The notes under the pieces were generated by a model. The model did no database searches, was not told the origin of the DNA, and saw nothing but the letters and a program-made list of their open reading frames with translations. From contig NZ_CP195847.1 of NCBI RefSeq assembly GCF_051513965.1, positions 2,666,001 to 2,730,000 on the forward strand: a stretch of DNA of 64,000 nucleotides, written 5' to 3'. The DNA comes from Paramicrobacterium sp051513965. Lineage in GTDB: Bacteria; Actinomycetota; Actinomycetes; Actinomycetales; Microbacteriaceae. How positions within the stretch are numbered: position 1 is the stretch's first letter; every line of letters begins with the position of its first letter. Below are positions 8,337-15,563 of this stretch, one piece after another. The position numbers and the translations under genes were made by a program.

Positions 8337-8732
8337 TCAGGAGCGCGCCTTGCGCGTCTTCTTATCGTTCGCCTTCTCGACCGCGTCCACGAGCTCGGAC
8401 TTGCTCATCGAGCTGCGACCGCTGATGTCGAGTTTCTTGGCCACATCGTAGAGGTGCTCCTTCGAGGTGTTCGCGTCGACGCCGCCGTGGGTCGTGCCGC
8501 CGGATCCGCGACCGCCCTTGGCTTTGCTGTCGCTCGGCCCGGAGTCCTCTTTCTTCTCCCAGTGGTCGCCGACCTTCTCGTACTCGTGCTTGAGCGCGGC
8601 GAACGCGGTGCGGTGCGCCCGCTCCCCCTCGCCGTACTCGTCGACAGCAGAATCATGGGCCTTCGACCAGATCGCCTGGGCGTGCTTCGGCGAGCGTTTG
8701 ATGGTGTCGGGCATTTCCTTCGATGCGGGCAT
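8337..8732 (-). CDS. ChaB family protein with Rho-N-like C-terminus
   Basis: A 131-residue hydrophilic protein. Residues 1-60 match the ChaB domain (MPDTIKRSPKHAQAIW, then AFAALKHEYEKVGDHW). The C-terminus (KEHLYDVAKKLDISGRSSMSKSELVDAV) has the helix-extended-helix form of Rho-N/SAP-like domains that bind nucleic acid. In between is a Lys/Gly-rich linker. ChaB was originally linked to cation transport control in E. coli, but the two-domain actinobacterial form is uncharacterised. The start has AAAGGGAG upstream. Confidence 0.8.
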   Translation of the reverse strand: MPASKEMPDTIKRSPKHAQAIWSKAHDSAVDEYGEGERAHRTAFAALKHEYEKVGDHWEKKEDSGPSDSKAKGGRGSGGTTHGGVDANTSKEHLYDVAKKLDISGRSSMSKSELVDAVEKANDKKTRKARS

Positions 8733-8976
8733 CGCTCTCCCTTTCCTTCACTCGGACTTTCGCAGGTGGCGACGGGCCTTCCGCCAGTGGCGTCGGCTCG
8801 TCCGAACCCACGCGGGCGGCTTCAACCGCTCACGCTCTACGACCTTCTGTACATCTGGCGACACTGCCATCGGTGCGGGATACATCGTTCACTCCGATCA
8901 CTGATGGCCAGTCTCACCCCGGGGTGAGGAGAAAGCAATCCCCTCGACTTTCAGGCTCGAGAGTGGCAGTGTTCGG

Positions 8977-9966
8977 TCACGCCGAGCGTGCGCAGCGGAA
9001 TCCCAGGTGCGTGGTTGCGGAGTCCTCGGTCTGCGGCGACCGCGCAGCGGGCCGGTAGCGCTGGCAGTATTCGGGGGCACACAGGTGCGAGCCACCCTTT
9101 GTGACGCGGCTGACGCTCGAATCGGGGCCGGATGCCGCATCCGCGACGCTCTCACGGGATGACGTGGGCCCGCATCCGCAACCGCAGCCGGTGCTCTCCG
9201 ACTGCTCTGTGAGAAGGGAGGTGCGCGCGCCAGTCGCTCCCGAGCGTGCGGCATCCTCTCCGACCTCGGCCGCACGTGCAGCGGCGCGGTGGTTCGGCGT
9301 GAACACGGTCGACGTCCACTCCCAGACGTTGCCGATCATGTCGACGAGGCCGTAGCCGTTCGGCTCGAAGGTTCCGACCGGCGAGGTGCCCGACCAGCCG
9401 TTCGCGCCCGTGTTGTCGTAGGGAAACCGCCCCTGCCAGGTGTTGGCACGCAGGATGCCGTCGGGAACGAACTCGTCGCCCCACGCGAAGCGCGCACCGT
9501 CGAGACCGCCGCGGGCCGCGTGCTCCCACTCCAGCTCGGTCGGGAGACGTTTGCCCGCCCAGGACGCGTAAGCCGCGGCATCCGTCAGGCACACCTGCAC
9601 GACCGGGTGATCGTCTTTGTCGTCGATCGTCGAGTCGGGCCCGAACGGATGCCGCCAGTCGGCCCCAGGCTTCCACGCCCACCATGCGCGCCAGTTGCGC
9701 AAGTCGACGGGGCCGTCGGTCTTCTGAAAGGCGAGGCTGCCCGGGGCTCGCTGCTCCTCGGTGAGCTGCGGATACTCCGCGGCGTCGAGGCCCTGCTCGG
9801 CCACGGTCACATAGCCGGTAGCGTCGACGAACTCGCGAAACTGACGGTTGGTGACAGGATGCCGGTCGAGCAGCACGTCTCCCACCCGGGTAACGTGCGC
9901 CGGGCTCTCCTCCGGGTAGAACTGGTTCGAACCCATGGCGAACTCGCCGCCCGGAATGAGAATCAT
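8977..9966 (-). CDS. formylglycine-generating enzyme (sulfatase-maturating factor)
   Basis: A 329-residue FGE that oxidises the Cys of CxPxR sulfatase motifs to formylglycine, using oxygen and copper. The active-site pair is present as GGSHLCAPEYCQRYRPAAR (Cys296 and Cys301), with PGGEFAMGS at the N-terminus, GKRLPTELEWE and MIGNVWEWT. No signal peptide is seen, so it acts in the cytoplasm, fitting the four signal-less Cys-type sulfatases at 32-43 kb. Just before the active site is an unusual GCGCGCG tract (Cys261, 263, 265) where Mycobacterium tuberculosis FGE has, from memory, a Cys-Cys pair. The start is uncertain: ATG 9966 fits the family N-terminus, while GTG 9978 has a GAGGTG upstream and the frame stays open to GTG 10044. 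Confidence 0.9.
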   Translation of the reverse strand: MILIPGGEFAMGSNQFYPEESPAHVTRVGDVLLDRHPVTNRQFREFVDATGYVTVAEQGLDAAEYPQLTEEQRAPGSLAFQKTDGPVDLRNWRAWWAWKPGADWRHPFGPDSTIDDKDDHPVVQVCLTDAAAYASWAGKRLPTELEWEHAARGGLDGARFAWGDEFVPDGILRANTWQGRFPYDNTGANGWSGTSPVGTFEPNGYGLVDMIGNVWEWTSTVFTPNHRAAARAAEVGEDAARSGATGARTSLLTEQSESTGCGCGCGPTSSRESVADAASGPDSSVSRVTKGGSHLCAPEYCQRYRPAARSPQTEDSATTHLGFRCARSA

Positions 9967-9972
9967 GTCGTC

Positions 9973-10044
9973 GTGCACGTGCACCTCGTTCTGATCGCAG
10001 TCGTGGGAGAGCCGTGCACGCGGAGGGTGATTCCCCGCGTGCAC
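9973..10044. promoter_or_regulatory. GTGCAC palindromes upstream of the FGE gene
   Basis: A 12-base palindrome GTGCACGTGCAC occupies 9973-9984. Perfect 10-base inverted arms GTGCACGCGG (10014-10023) and CCGCGTGCAC (10035-10044) follow, separated by 11 bases. Four GTGCAC half-sites within 72 bases directly upstream of the chosen start suggest an operator, unless translation really begins at GTG 10044. Confidence 0.4.
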
Positions 10045-10351
10045 GACCCCTGACGGGCGCTGTTACCGGCATAACATGCTCTGCAACTCGCCCTCACCGG
10101 TTGGCCCGTTTTTGCGACGCGAGCGCCGCCGCGGGCCGCAGCCGCCACCACAGCGGCTGTGTCAATTGTCGCGCAGGAGTTCCCCGATCTGAAGTGCGAC
10201 GCTCAATGAGCGAGTCTCTCGGGAACAGGCTGCGACGGATGCGGCGTGTCGCCGAGCAAGACCGCTGCCACACGCGCGAGACAGTCCCCATGTTTCCCAT
10301 GGCGGCGCAGTTCGCGTTTGAGGTGAGTTACCGTTCGTGACGTTCGGCGCT

Positions 10352-10379
10352 TTGACCGACAGCATCCACTATCTAATGT
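10352..10379 (+). promoter_or_regulatory. candidate sigma-70 promoter for the OsmC gene
   Basis: TTGACC at 10352-10357 and TAATGT at 10374-10379 are separated by 16 bases and lie about 57 bases before the OsmC start at 10436. The -35 box is close to consensus; the -10 match is only partial. Confidence 0.45.
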
Positions 10380-10435
10380 GTGCGACACAGCCTCGCTCGA
10401 CTTCGAGCACCGTCACTCTTCGAAAGGCACGGCAC

Positions 10436-10996
10436 ATGACTCTCACTGACACCGCCGCACCGGCATCCGTCCCTTCTGTCTCCGCCGACGAGCGCGCCGA
10501 ACGCCTCACGACCGCGGGTGCGGCCTGGAGCGAACGCATTCAGAACGCGCCGTCGAGCGCGAACCTGACGTTCACCGTTACGGGTGAGGGCACTGGTTCC
10601 GTCGCGTCGACCATCACCGCGGGAAAGCATACATTCACGATCGATGAGCCCGCTCCCCTCGCGGGCGATGACGCGGCCGCGAGTCCCGTCGAGTACGCGC
10701 TCGGCGCACTCATCTCGTGCCAGATCGTCGTCTACCGTCTCTATGCGCAGAACCTCGGCATTCAGGTCGATGACATCCGGGCGACCGCGGAGGGCGACCT
10801 CAACGTCACAGGTCTGTTCGGCATCGATGAGAATGTGCGACCGGGTTTCTCGGACGTGCGGCTGACCATCACAGTCACTGGGCCCGAGACGCAGGAGCGC
10901 TACGACGAACTCCATGCCGCAGTCGATGCGCACTGCCCTGTGCTCGATCTCTTCGCCAACACCACCCCCGTGTCGGTCAACGTCGTCAAGGGCTGA
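10436..10996 (+). CDS. OsmC family peroxiredoxin-like protein
   Basis: A 186-residue protein of the OsmC/Ohr fold, which reduces organic hydroperoxides with a Cys pair. The two family cysteines are seen in GALISCQIVVYRLYAQ and DAHCPVLDLF. An N-terminal extension of about 50 residues (Ala/Thr-rich) precedes the conserved domain. ATG 10436 follows GAAAGG; the longer frame from 10337 crosses the promoter region and is rejected. It stands alone, convergent with the next gene. Confidence 0.85.
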   Translation: MTLTDTAAPASVPSVSADERAERLTTAGAAWSERIQNAPSSANLTFTVTGEGTGSVASTITAGKHTFTIDEPAPLAGDDAAASPVEYALGALISCQIVVYRLYAQNLGIQVDDIRATAEGDLNVTGLFGIDENVRPGFSDVRLTITVTGPETQERYDELHAAVDAHCPVLDLFANTTPVSVNVVKG

Positions 10997-11030
10997 ACCG
11001 ACACCCATTGACCACGCGGCCCGGCTGGCG

Positions 11031-12065
11031 TCATGACGCGGCTGGAACGGGCCAACCCTTGAGGGCGCACAGCGCAGCAACGGCATCCTCTGGCTCTGGC
11101 ACTGTGAGGGCGAACAGCTTGCCCTCTGCGGTCTCGACGACAAAGCCGGGCCCGGTCTCGGTGATGAAGGCCGAACGGCCAGGCATGACGCGGTACCCCC
11201 AGCCGCCCCATTCACCTGGGCGAATGAACGTCACATCAGCCGAAACGATCTCGTCGAGCGGAATCTGCTTAAATGCGACGCCGAACCACAGCGATTCGAG
11301 CCGCAGTCCGCGCGCATCGATGATCGCGCGCGTTCGTACGAGCGCGAACATCACGCCCATGCCCAACAGCACGATGGTGCCACCGATGAGTCCTGCCGTC
11401 ACCGATTCGGCGCGCTGACCGGGATCGGCCAACACGGTCGGAAGCCCGTACAAGAGGGCGCCGCCGATGCCGAGCCCGGCCGCGAGCCAGGCAAACAGTC
11501 GAGAGGTGATGTCAATGGACCACGAGGCATGCGGGTCGCGCTCGTGGACGTCGCCCGATGATGCGTTGGATGCCGCGAGGCTGCGTGCCGCGGCATCCGT
11601 GTCTCTGATTCTGTGACGCATTCCCCAGACGAGCGCCATCGGAATCGCACCGTACGCGGTCGACAGCAGCGTTGCGAGCAGCCATCCGCCAAGGACCGCC
11701 TTGTACGGGTCGCCTGCCTGGATCGTGAGCAGGCTCGCTGTCAACCAGATGGTGACGCCGAGTCCGGCCGGCACTCCAGCGAAGAACAGCAGCCACGGCT
11801 GGGTTGCGAGAGCGAGCGTCGGACGGATGACTACGGCCCAGCCAACGACGGCTCCAAGCGCGGTCATCACGAGGCACATGGCGAGTATCGCTCCCGTGGA
11901 CATCGCGTCGTCTGCGGGGCCGGCGTCGGACCAGTGACTTGCGAGTTCGGCGGGAAGGTCGGGCAGGAGCATCCACCACGAAATCAGGACGACGAGCAAT
12001 GGAATGGTGAGTGCGACTGCCGCAAACAATCGCCGCGCCGTGTGGCTGATTCCGTTCTGGGTCAT
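11031..12065 (-). CDS. DUF1648-type membrane protein
   Basis: A 344-residue integral membrane protein. The N-terminal LPDLPAELASHWSDAGPAD motif after the first helix is typical of DUF1648. About seven hydrophobic helices follow, then a soluble C-terminal part with a PH-like look (RGLRLESLWFGVAFKQIPLDEIVSADVTFIRPGEW, then ITETGPGFVVETAEGK). It probably senses or modulates membrane state, but no role is established. AAGGAGAG precedes the start. Confidence 0.75.
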   Translation of the reverse strand: MTQNGISHTARRLFAAVALTIPLLVVLISWWMLLPDLPAELASHWSDAGPADDAMSTGAILAMCLVMTALGAVVGWAVVIRPTLALATQPWLLFFAGVPAGLGVTIWLTASLLTIQAGDPYKAVLGGWLLATLLSTAYGAIPMALVWGMRHRIRDTDAAARSLAASNASSGDVHERDPHASWSIDITSRLFAWLAAGLGIGGALLYGLPTVLADPGQRAESVTAGLIGGTIVLLGMGVMFALVRTRAIIDARGLRLESLWFGVAFKQIPLDEIVSADVTFIRPGEWGGWGYRVMPGRSAFITETGPGFVVETAEGKLFALTVPEPEDAVAALCALKGWPVPAAS

Positions 12066-12177
12066 CGCTCTCCTTCTCGTGACCGAGGCCGTTCTCTCTG
12101 CACGCTAATGGTCGCCGGAGGTCTGCACACAATCAGTCCCGAGCGCGGCACCCGTTCAGGGTAAGACCGTGTGACAC

Positions 12178-12465
12178 TCAATCGGACGTCCACGGTCGGA
12201 AGCCCCGCGTCATCACGATGCCGAGCGCTGCGATTCCGACGACGTGCGCGAGGACGAGGGGAACTCCGCCAATGACGAGCGCTGTGCCCGCTTCAGTCGT
12301 TCCGGCTGCATTGGCTTTGCATTCCTCCGTCATCTCTTCAAACAACGCGAAGCCGTACCAGTTCCAGGCAAAAGCGAGCATGAACAGTCCGATGACCGCA
12401 AGCACCCAGAAAAAGACAGACGCACGCCGTGTGTGCTATCCGATCCACTCCGGTTCACTCGCCAT
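12178..12465 (-). pseudogene. small two-helix membrane protein gene interrupted by an in-frame TAG
   Basis: From GTG 12405 to the stop at 12178 an intact frame gives 75 residues with two membrane helices (LAVIGLFMLAFAWNWYGFAL and the LVLAHVVGIAALGIVM segment). Upstream in the same frame are an ATG at 12465 with AGGG at good spacing and a plausible N-terminus MASEPEWIG, then TAG at 12436-12438, then HTRRASVFFW leading without break into the first helix. The simplest reading is a 95-codon gene with a nonsense codon at position 10, since no ribosome-binding site precedes GTG 12405. Alternatives are a short leader peptide plus GTG start, amber readthrough, or a sequencing difference. The family is not recognised. 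Confidence 0.5.
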
Positions 12466-12504
12466 GGCGAAAACCCTAGCGCCTACGCACAAGGCGAGGC
12501 GGAC

Positions 12505-12548
12505 AACGCGGAGCGTGGGCGGACTCCTGCCCGCCCACGCTCCGCGTT
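12505..12548. terminator. perfect 18-bp stem hairpin
   Basis: Arms 12505-12522 and 12531-12548 are perfectly complementary with an 8-base loop. It lies just past the stop codon of the minus-strand C69-family gene and upstream of the interrupted small membrane gene, fitting a strong transcription terminator without a T-tract. Confidence 0.8.
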
Positions 12549-12565
12549 ACCGCGCGCTCTCGGAG

Positions 12566-14464
12566 TCAGGCCGAACGGCGGCTGCGTCCGATGAGCAGCA
12601 TCACGACGATGCCGACGACGAGACCAGCGGCGACACCGCCGACGCCCCACATCCAGGGCGTGGTCGCCGCGGCATCCTGCACCTCAGCCGGGTGGCCGGG
12701 CAGACTCACGCTGCTGTAATCGGGAACGTCGTCCGGGTTGCCGTAGGTTCCGGCACGATCGAGCGCCGAGCCGTCAGCCCAGCCGCCGCCCATGTCGCAG
12801 TTCATGCGGTCGCGCGACGACGTGTCGCTGCGAAGATCCATCGGCAGGGAGCGACTGGATGCCGTCTCCCCCGACGTTCCTTCGACGTCAGGCTCGTGAA
12901 TGCCGCCATCCGCCATGGACTGAGTGAGGATGTCGTCGAGCAGGTAGTGCCCGAGCTTCAGCCCGTCGATCGCCGAGTCGTTCGTGATGTCGGTGAGTTC
13001 GTCAGCGTCAGCGGCATCCGACATCGCCTTCTTCCACGTGCTGATCGACTGCGCCTCGAAGCCCTCGAGCGCTGACGTCACGTCGGAGAGGTAGGCGTCC
13101 GGACGCGAGCACGTCGCGTACATGAGGCGCTTGAACGTCTGCGTCGCGTACTCCGTCGCCTCCTGCTCGGCGAACTCGGGGTCCAGGTAGTTCGCGGATG
13201 CTCCGGCCGTGAGGTACCGGTGCTGCGAGTACTCGATGGGCAGCTCGGTCGTTCCGATGGAAACCGGAATGTACGGCGCGGTCACTGCGGCGGTCACCGC
13301 GACCCAGAGCGTCAGCTTCTCAGGGTCATCGAGGTCGTCCGGCAGCTGCGCGACGTGCCCGTAGCCCGAACGATCGTCAGACCAGCGCGGGTCACGCACA
13401 ATGCGCATGACGTCTTCGAGCTTGACGTCCTCGAACTGCTCGAACTCCTTCTCGAGCGAGACCGGGTTGCGGTAGGGCGCGGGGTCGTCCTTCGCGGCAT
13501 CCTGTCCGACCTCGAACTCGCCGGTCGGGAAGTCCTCCTGGTAGACCTTCTGCACGTTGAACTCGTCGTCGGTCTCGGGGTCGTACCAGCCCTGCTCCTC
13601 GGCAAACGAGACGAGGTTGGCGGAGCCGAGGTAATCCGGGTTCTCGCCGTTCACGGCATCGACCGGAAACTCGTGAATGTAGCCCGGGTAGGAGACCCGA
13701 ACATCGTCCGGGCCAAGACGCTCGGCCGCCCAGAGTCCCTGGCCGCCCGCCATCTCGATGAACACCCAGCCCTCGTTCTCGTCGGCGAACAGGTGCGAAT
13801 TGCCGCCGTACGTGGTGTACCCGTACTCGTCGATCAAGCTGCCGAGGATCTCCACGGCCTCACGTGCGGACCCAGCGCGCTCCATCGCGATGCGCGAGAG
13901 ATCGGAGTACTGAGGACCGGTCTGATCCTCCGGAGTCATATCGACGAGTTCGGGGCGCGAGTTCGACCAGACGTCGCGCGCGGCAACACCCTTCTCGTTC
14001 AGCCCGCCGTTCATGAGCGGCGCGGGCAGGCCCGTGAACTCGGAGTAGTTCGAGGTGATGTACCGGTACGTGTGCTCGACCTGCGGAATCGAGGTGAGTT
14101 TGCCGGGCATGTCGGCGGTTTCGTCGGCACCTACCGTGATCTCGGAGCCCTTCGGGTGGTCCTGTGCGGGAACGACCTCCAGCCAGTGACTCGACGGCTC
14201 GTGTCCGAACCCGCCGAGCATCGTGTAGCCATCTTCGGTGCGGTTCTTGCCGATGTAAACGGCGAAGGACTTGTCGGGTTCGTCGAACGTGCCGTCATCC
14301 GTGGCGGTCTCACCCGGCGCGGCGGTCGCGGCAGCGCGCTCCCCCGGGGTCGAGTTCGATGCGGCTTCGTCAGCCGCCGCAGACGTGGATCCAGACATAG
14401 AAAAGGCCCCCATCGCCATGAACGCACTCAGCGTCATCGCCAGGGACCGTGTGGGGACTCTCAC
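12566..14464 (-). CDS. exported C69-family (dipeptidase-like) hydrolase with C-terminal membrane anchor
   Basis: A 632-residue exported protein: signal peptide at residues 1-31, an Ala/Thr-rich propeptide to about 65, then an Ntn-hydrolase domain with GKNRTEDGYTMLGG, EPSSHWLEV, GGLNEKGVAARDVWSN and GNSHLFADENEGWVFIEM, as in C69 dipeptidases. A C-terminal helix (VGGVAAGLVVGIVVMLLIG) followed by RSRRSA anchors it to the membrane; no LPxTG motif is present. At the place of the usual N-terminal Cys nucleophile the sequence reads DKSFAVYIGK, i.e. Ser66. The GTG start has GAGAGGAG upstream. A sigma-70-like promoter lies at 14509-14538. It probably cleaves short peptides at the cell surface. Confidence 0.8.
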   Translation of the reverse strand: MRVPTRSLAMTLSAFMAMGAFSMSGSTSAAADEAASNSTPGERAAATAAPGETATDDGTFDEPDKSFAVYIGKNRTEDGYTMLGGFGHEPSSHWLEVVPAQDHPKGSEITVGADETADMPGKLTSIPQVEHTYRYITSNYSEFTGLPAPLMNGGLNEKGVAARDVWSNSRPELVDMTPEDQTGPQYSDLSRIAMERAGSAREAVEILGSLIDEYGYTTYGGNSHLFADENEGWVFIEMAGGQGLWAAERLGPDDVRVSYPGYIHEFPVDAVNGENPDYLGSANLVSFAEEQGWYDPETDDEFNVQKVYQEDFPTGEFEVGQDAAKDDPAPYRNPVSLEKEFEQFEDVKLEDVMRIVRDPRWSDDRSGYGHVAQLPDDLDDPEKLTLWVAVTAAVTAPYIPVSIGTTELPIEYSQHRYLTAGASANYLDPEFAEQEATEYATQTFKRLMYATCSRPDAYLSDVTSALEGFEAQSISTWKKAMSDAADADELTDITNDSAIDGLKLGHYLLDDILTQSMADGGIHEPDVEGTSGETASSRSLPMDLRSDTSSRDRMNCDMGGGWADGSALDRAGTYGNPDDVPDYSSVSLPGHPAEVQDAAATTPWMWGVGGVAAGLVVGIVVMLLIGRSRRSA

Positions 14465-14508
14465 ACAGCTCCTCTCAAAACGTATGGCCCGCAGCTCGGG
14501 CCCCCATG

Positions 14509-14538
14509 ACCCTAGGAGGGGGCACAGACGTTTGACAA
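14509..14538 (-). promoter_or_regulatory. candidate promoter of the C69-family gene, inside an AT-rich island
   Basis: On the minus strand TTGTCA (14533-14538) and TAGGGT (14509-14514) are spaced by 18 bases, about 45 bases before the GTG start. The adjoining 14535-14650 stretch is conspicuously AT-rich for this genome and could hold regulator sites. Confidence 0.4.
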
Positions 14539-14666
14539 GACAACATTCAACACCTATAGAAAAAAACTCACGTATCTCTAATTGATAAGAATTCGCAGGT
14601 GAACCGGCATTTTGTGTCAGTTACATTATTCGCAGCGAGTTTTGCGCGGTACGGGAACACCCCCGC

Positions 14667-15320
14667 TCAGTCAGCGGGAACATCGACGATGGTCTCGTCG
14701 CCCACCTGGGGAACGAGCGAACCTGAGGATGCCGCGGCCACGTCGGCCTGCAGCCGGTCGAGTTCTGCGGGCGGAACGCGCAGCGCGAGCGTCACCGCCG
14801 CCCCGTACGTCGGCTCGTCGAAACGCGCGCCATGCTGCAGCGCCCAGTCCCGCAACAGGTTGTCGAGGCGACCGGCGTCGGCGTGGGGAACGTCGATCGT
14901 AACGAGCGCGAGCGATTCGCGGCGCAGCAGCGTCGCGGCATCCAGAGCCTCTGACACTGCGGTGGAGTACGCCCTCACGAGGCCGCCCGCCCCGAGTTTG
15001 ATGCCGCCGAAGTAGCGCGTCACGACCGCGACGAGGTCGGTGAGTTCGCGTCTGCGCAGCACCTCGAGCATCGGAATGCCGGCGGTTCCCGACGGTTCGC
15101 CGTCATCGGATGAGCGCGCTTGGTCACCGAGCACACCGGTCACCATCGCGGTGCAGTTGTGGCGGGCATCCCAGTGGATGCGACGAACCTCGGAGATGAC
15201 GTCGTCGGCTTCGTCCGGCGAGGTGACGGGTGCAACGTGTGCGATGAAGCGGGACTTCTTGATGACGATCTCGTGCTCCACCGCGCGGGCGATGGTGGAG
15301 GGGAACGAGCGGCGGGTCAT
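14667..15320 (-). CDS. IMPACT/YigZ family protein
   Basis: A 217-residue protein of the YigZ/IMPACT family. The UPF0029 core shows KKSRFIAHVAPV, WDARHNCTAMV, DDGEPSGTAG and VAVVTRYFGGIKLGAGGLVRAYS, followed by the C-terminal DUF1949 ferredoxin-like domain. The family binds nucleic acid or ribosomes in eukaryotes; the bacterial role is unsettled. The frame remains open upstream to 16112, but homology begins exactly at ATG 15320 (MTRRSFPSTI), and upstream bases are a low-complexity spacer. It is divergent from pepN. Confidence 0.88.
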   Translation of the reverse strand: MTRRSFPSTIARAVEHEIVIKKSRFIAHVAPVTSPDEADDVISEVRRIHWDARHNCTAMVTGVLGDQARSSDDGEPSGTAGIPMLEVLRRRELTDLVAVVTRYFGGIKLGAGGLVRAYSTAVSEALDAATLLRRESLALVTIDVPHADAGRLDNLLRDWALQHGARFDEPTYGAAVTLALRVPPAELDRLQADVAAASSGSLVPQVGDETIVDVPAD

Positions 15321-15335
15321 CGGCCTCAGCCTACC

Positions 15336-15459
15336 TGCGCCCGGCCCGCCCGCGCCCCGCGCGCCGTGCACCGCCCCCCACACCCCACGCGCCACGCGCA
15401 CCCCCACGCACCGCGCCCACCCCACACCGCGCGCCCACCCCCACGCACCGCGCGCCGCA
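15336..15459. repeat. T-poor, C-rich low-complexity stretch with an 18-bp internal duplication
   Basis: About 125 bases are almost entirely C, G and A, with very few T on the plus strand. An identical 18-mer (CACCCCCACGCACCGCGC) occurs at 15399-15416 and 15436-15453. It directly abuts the palindromic repeat at 15460-15510. The minus strand is rich in G-runs. Confidence 0.7.
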
Positions 15460-15510
15460 CCCGTCAAAAGTGGCGACCGCACGTGCGTTTTTGCCGCCAC
15501 TTTTGACGGG
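15460..15510. repeat. palindromic repeat, copy 1 (GTCAAAAGTGGC dyad)
   Basis: Perfect 16-base inverted arms lie at 15460-15475 and 15495-15510, with a 19-base loop that itself holds a 10-base palindrome (15478-15487). Two related copies occur at 26370-26418 and 61313-61358. It sits in the divergent spacer between the YigZ-type gene and pepN. Confidence 0.85.
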
Positions 15511-15563
15511 GGTCCCGAAACGGCAGAGCCCACGGCGACGCATCCGCGTGAAACCATGGAGGC

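Larger units (their letters stand above)
9967..10435. other. intergenic region between divergent FGE and OsmC genes
   Basis: About 470 bases without a convincing gene. Near the FGE start are GTGCAC-based palindromes (9973-10044) and near the OsmC start a sigma-70-type promoter (10352-10379). A 44-codon frame at 10206-10340 begins with an HTH-like stretch (LGNRLRRMRRVAEQ) but degenerates at once and may be a regulator remnant. Confidence 0.6.

Noticed and set aside
10206..10340. Short frame with an HTH-like start (LGNRLRRMRR)
   Set aside because: Only 44 codons, no second helix or family match; kept only as a possible regulator remnant in the intergenic entry.
13220..14509. A 429-codon plus-strand frame opposite the C69-family gene
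   Set aside because: Low-complexity Arg/Val/Gly translation, no ribosome-binding site, and the minus-strand frame has a signal peptide and enzyme motifs.
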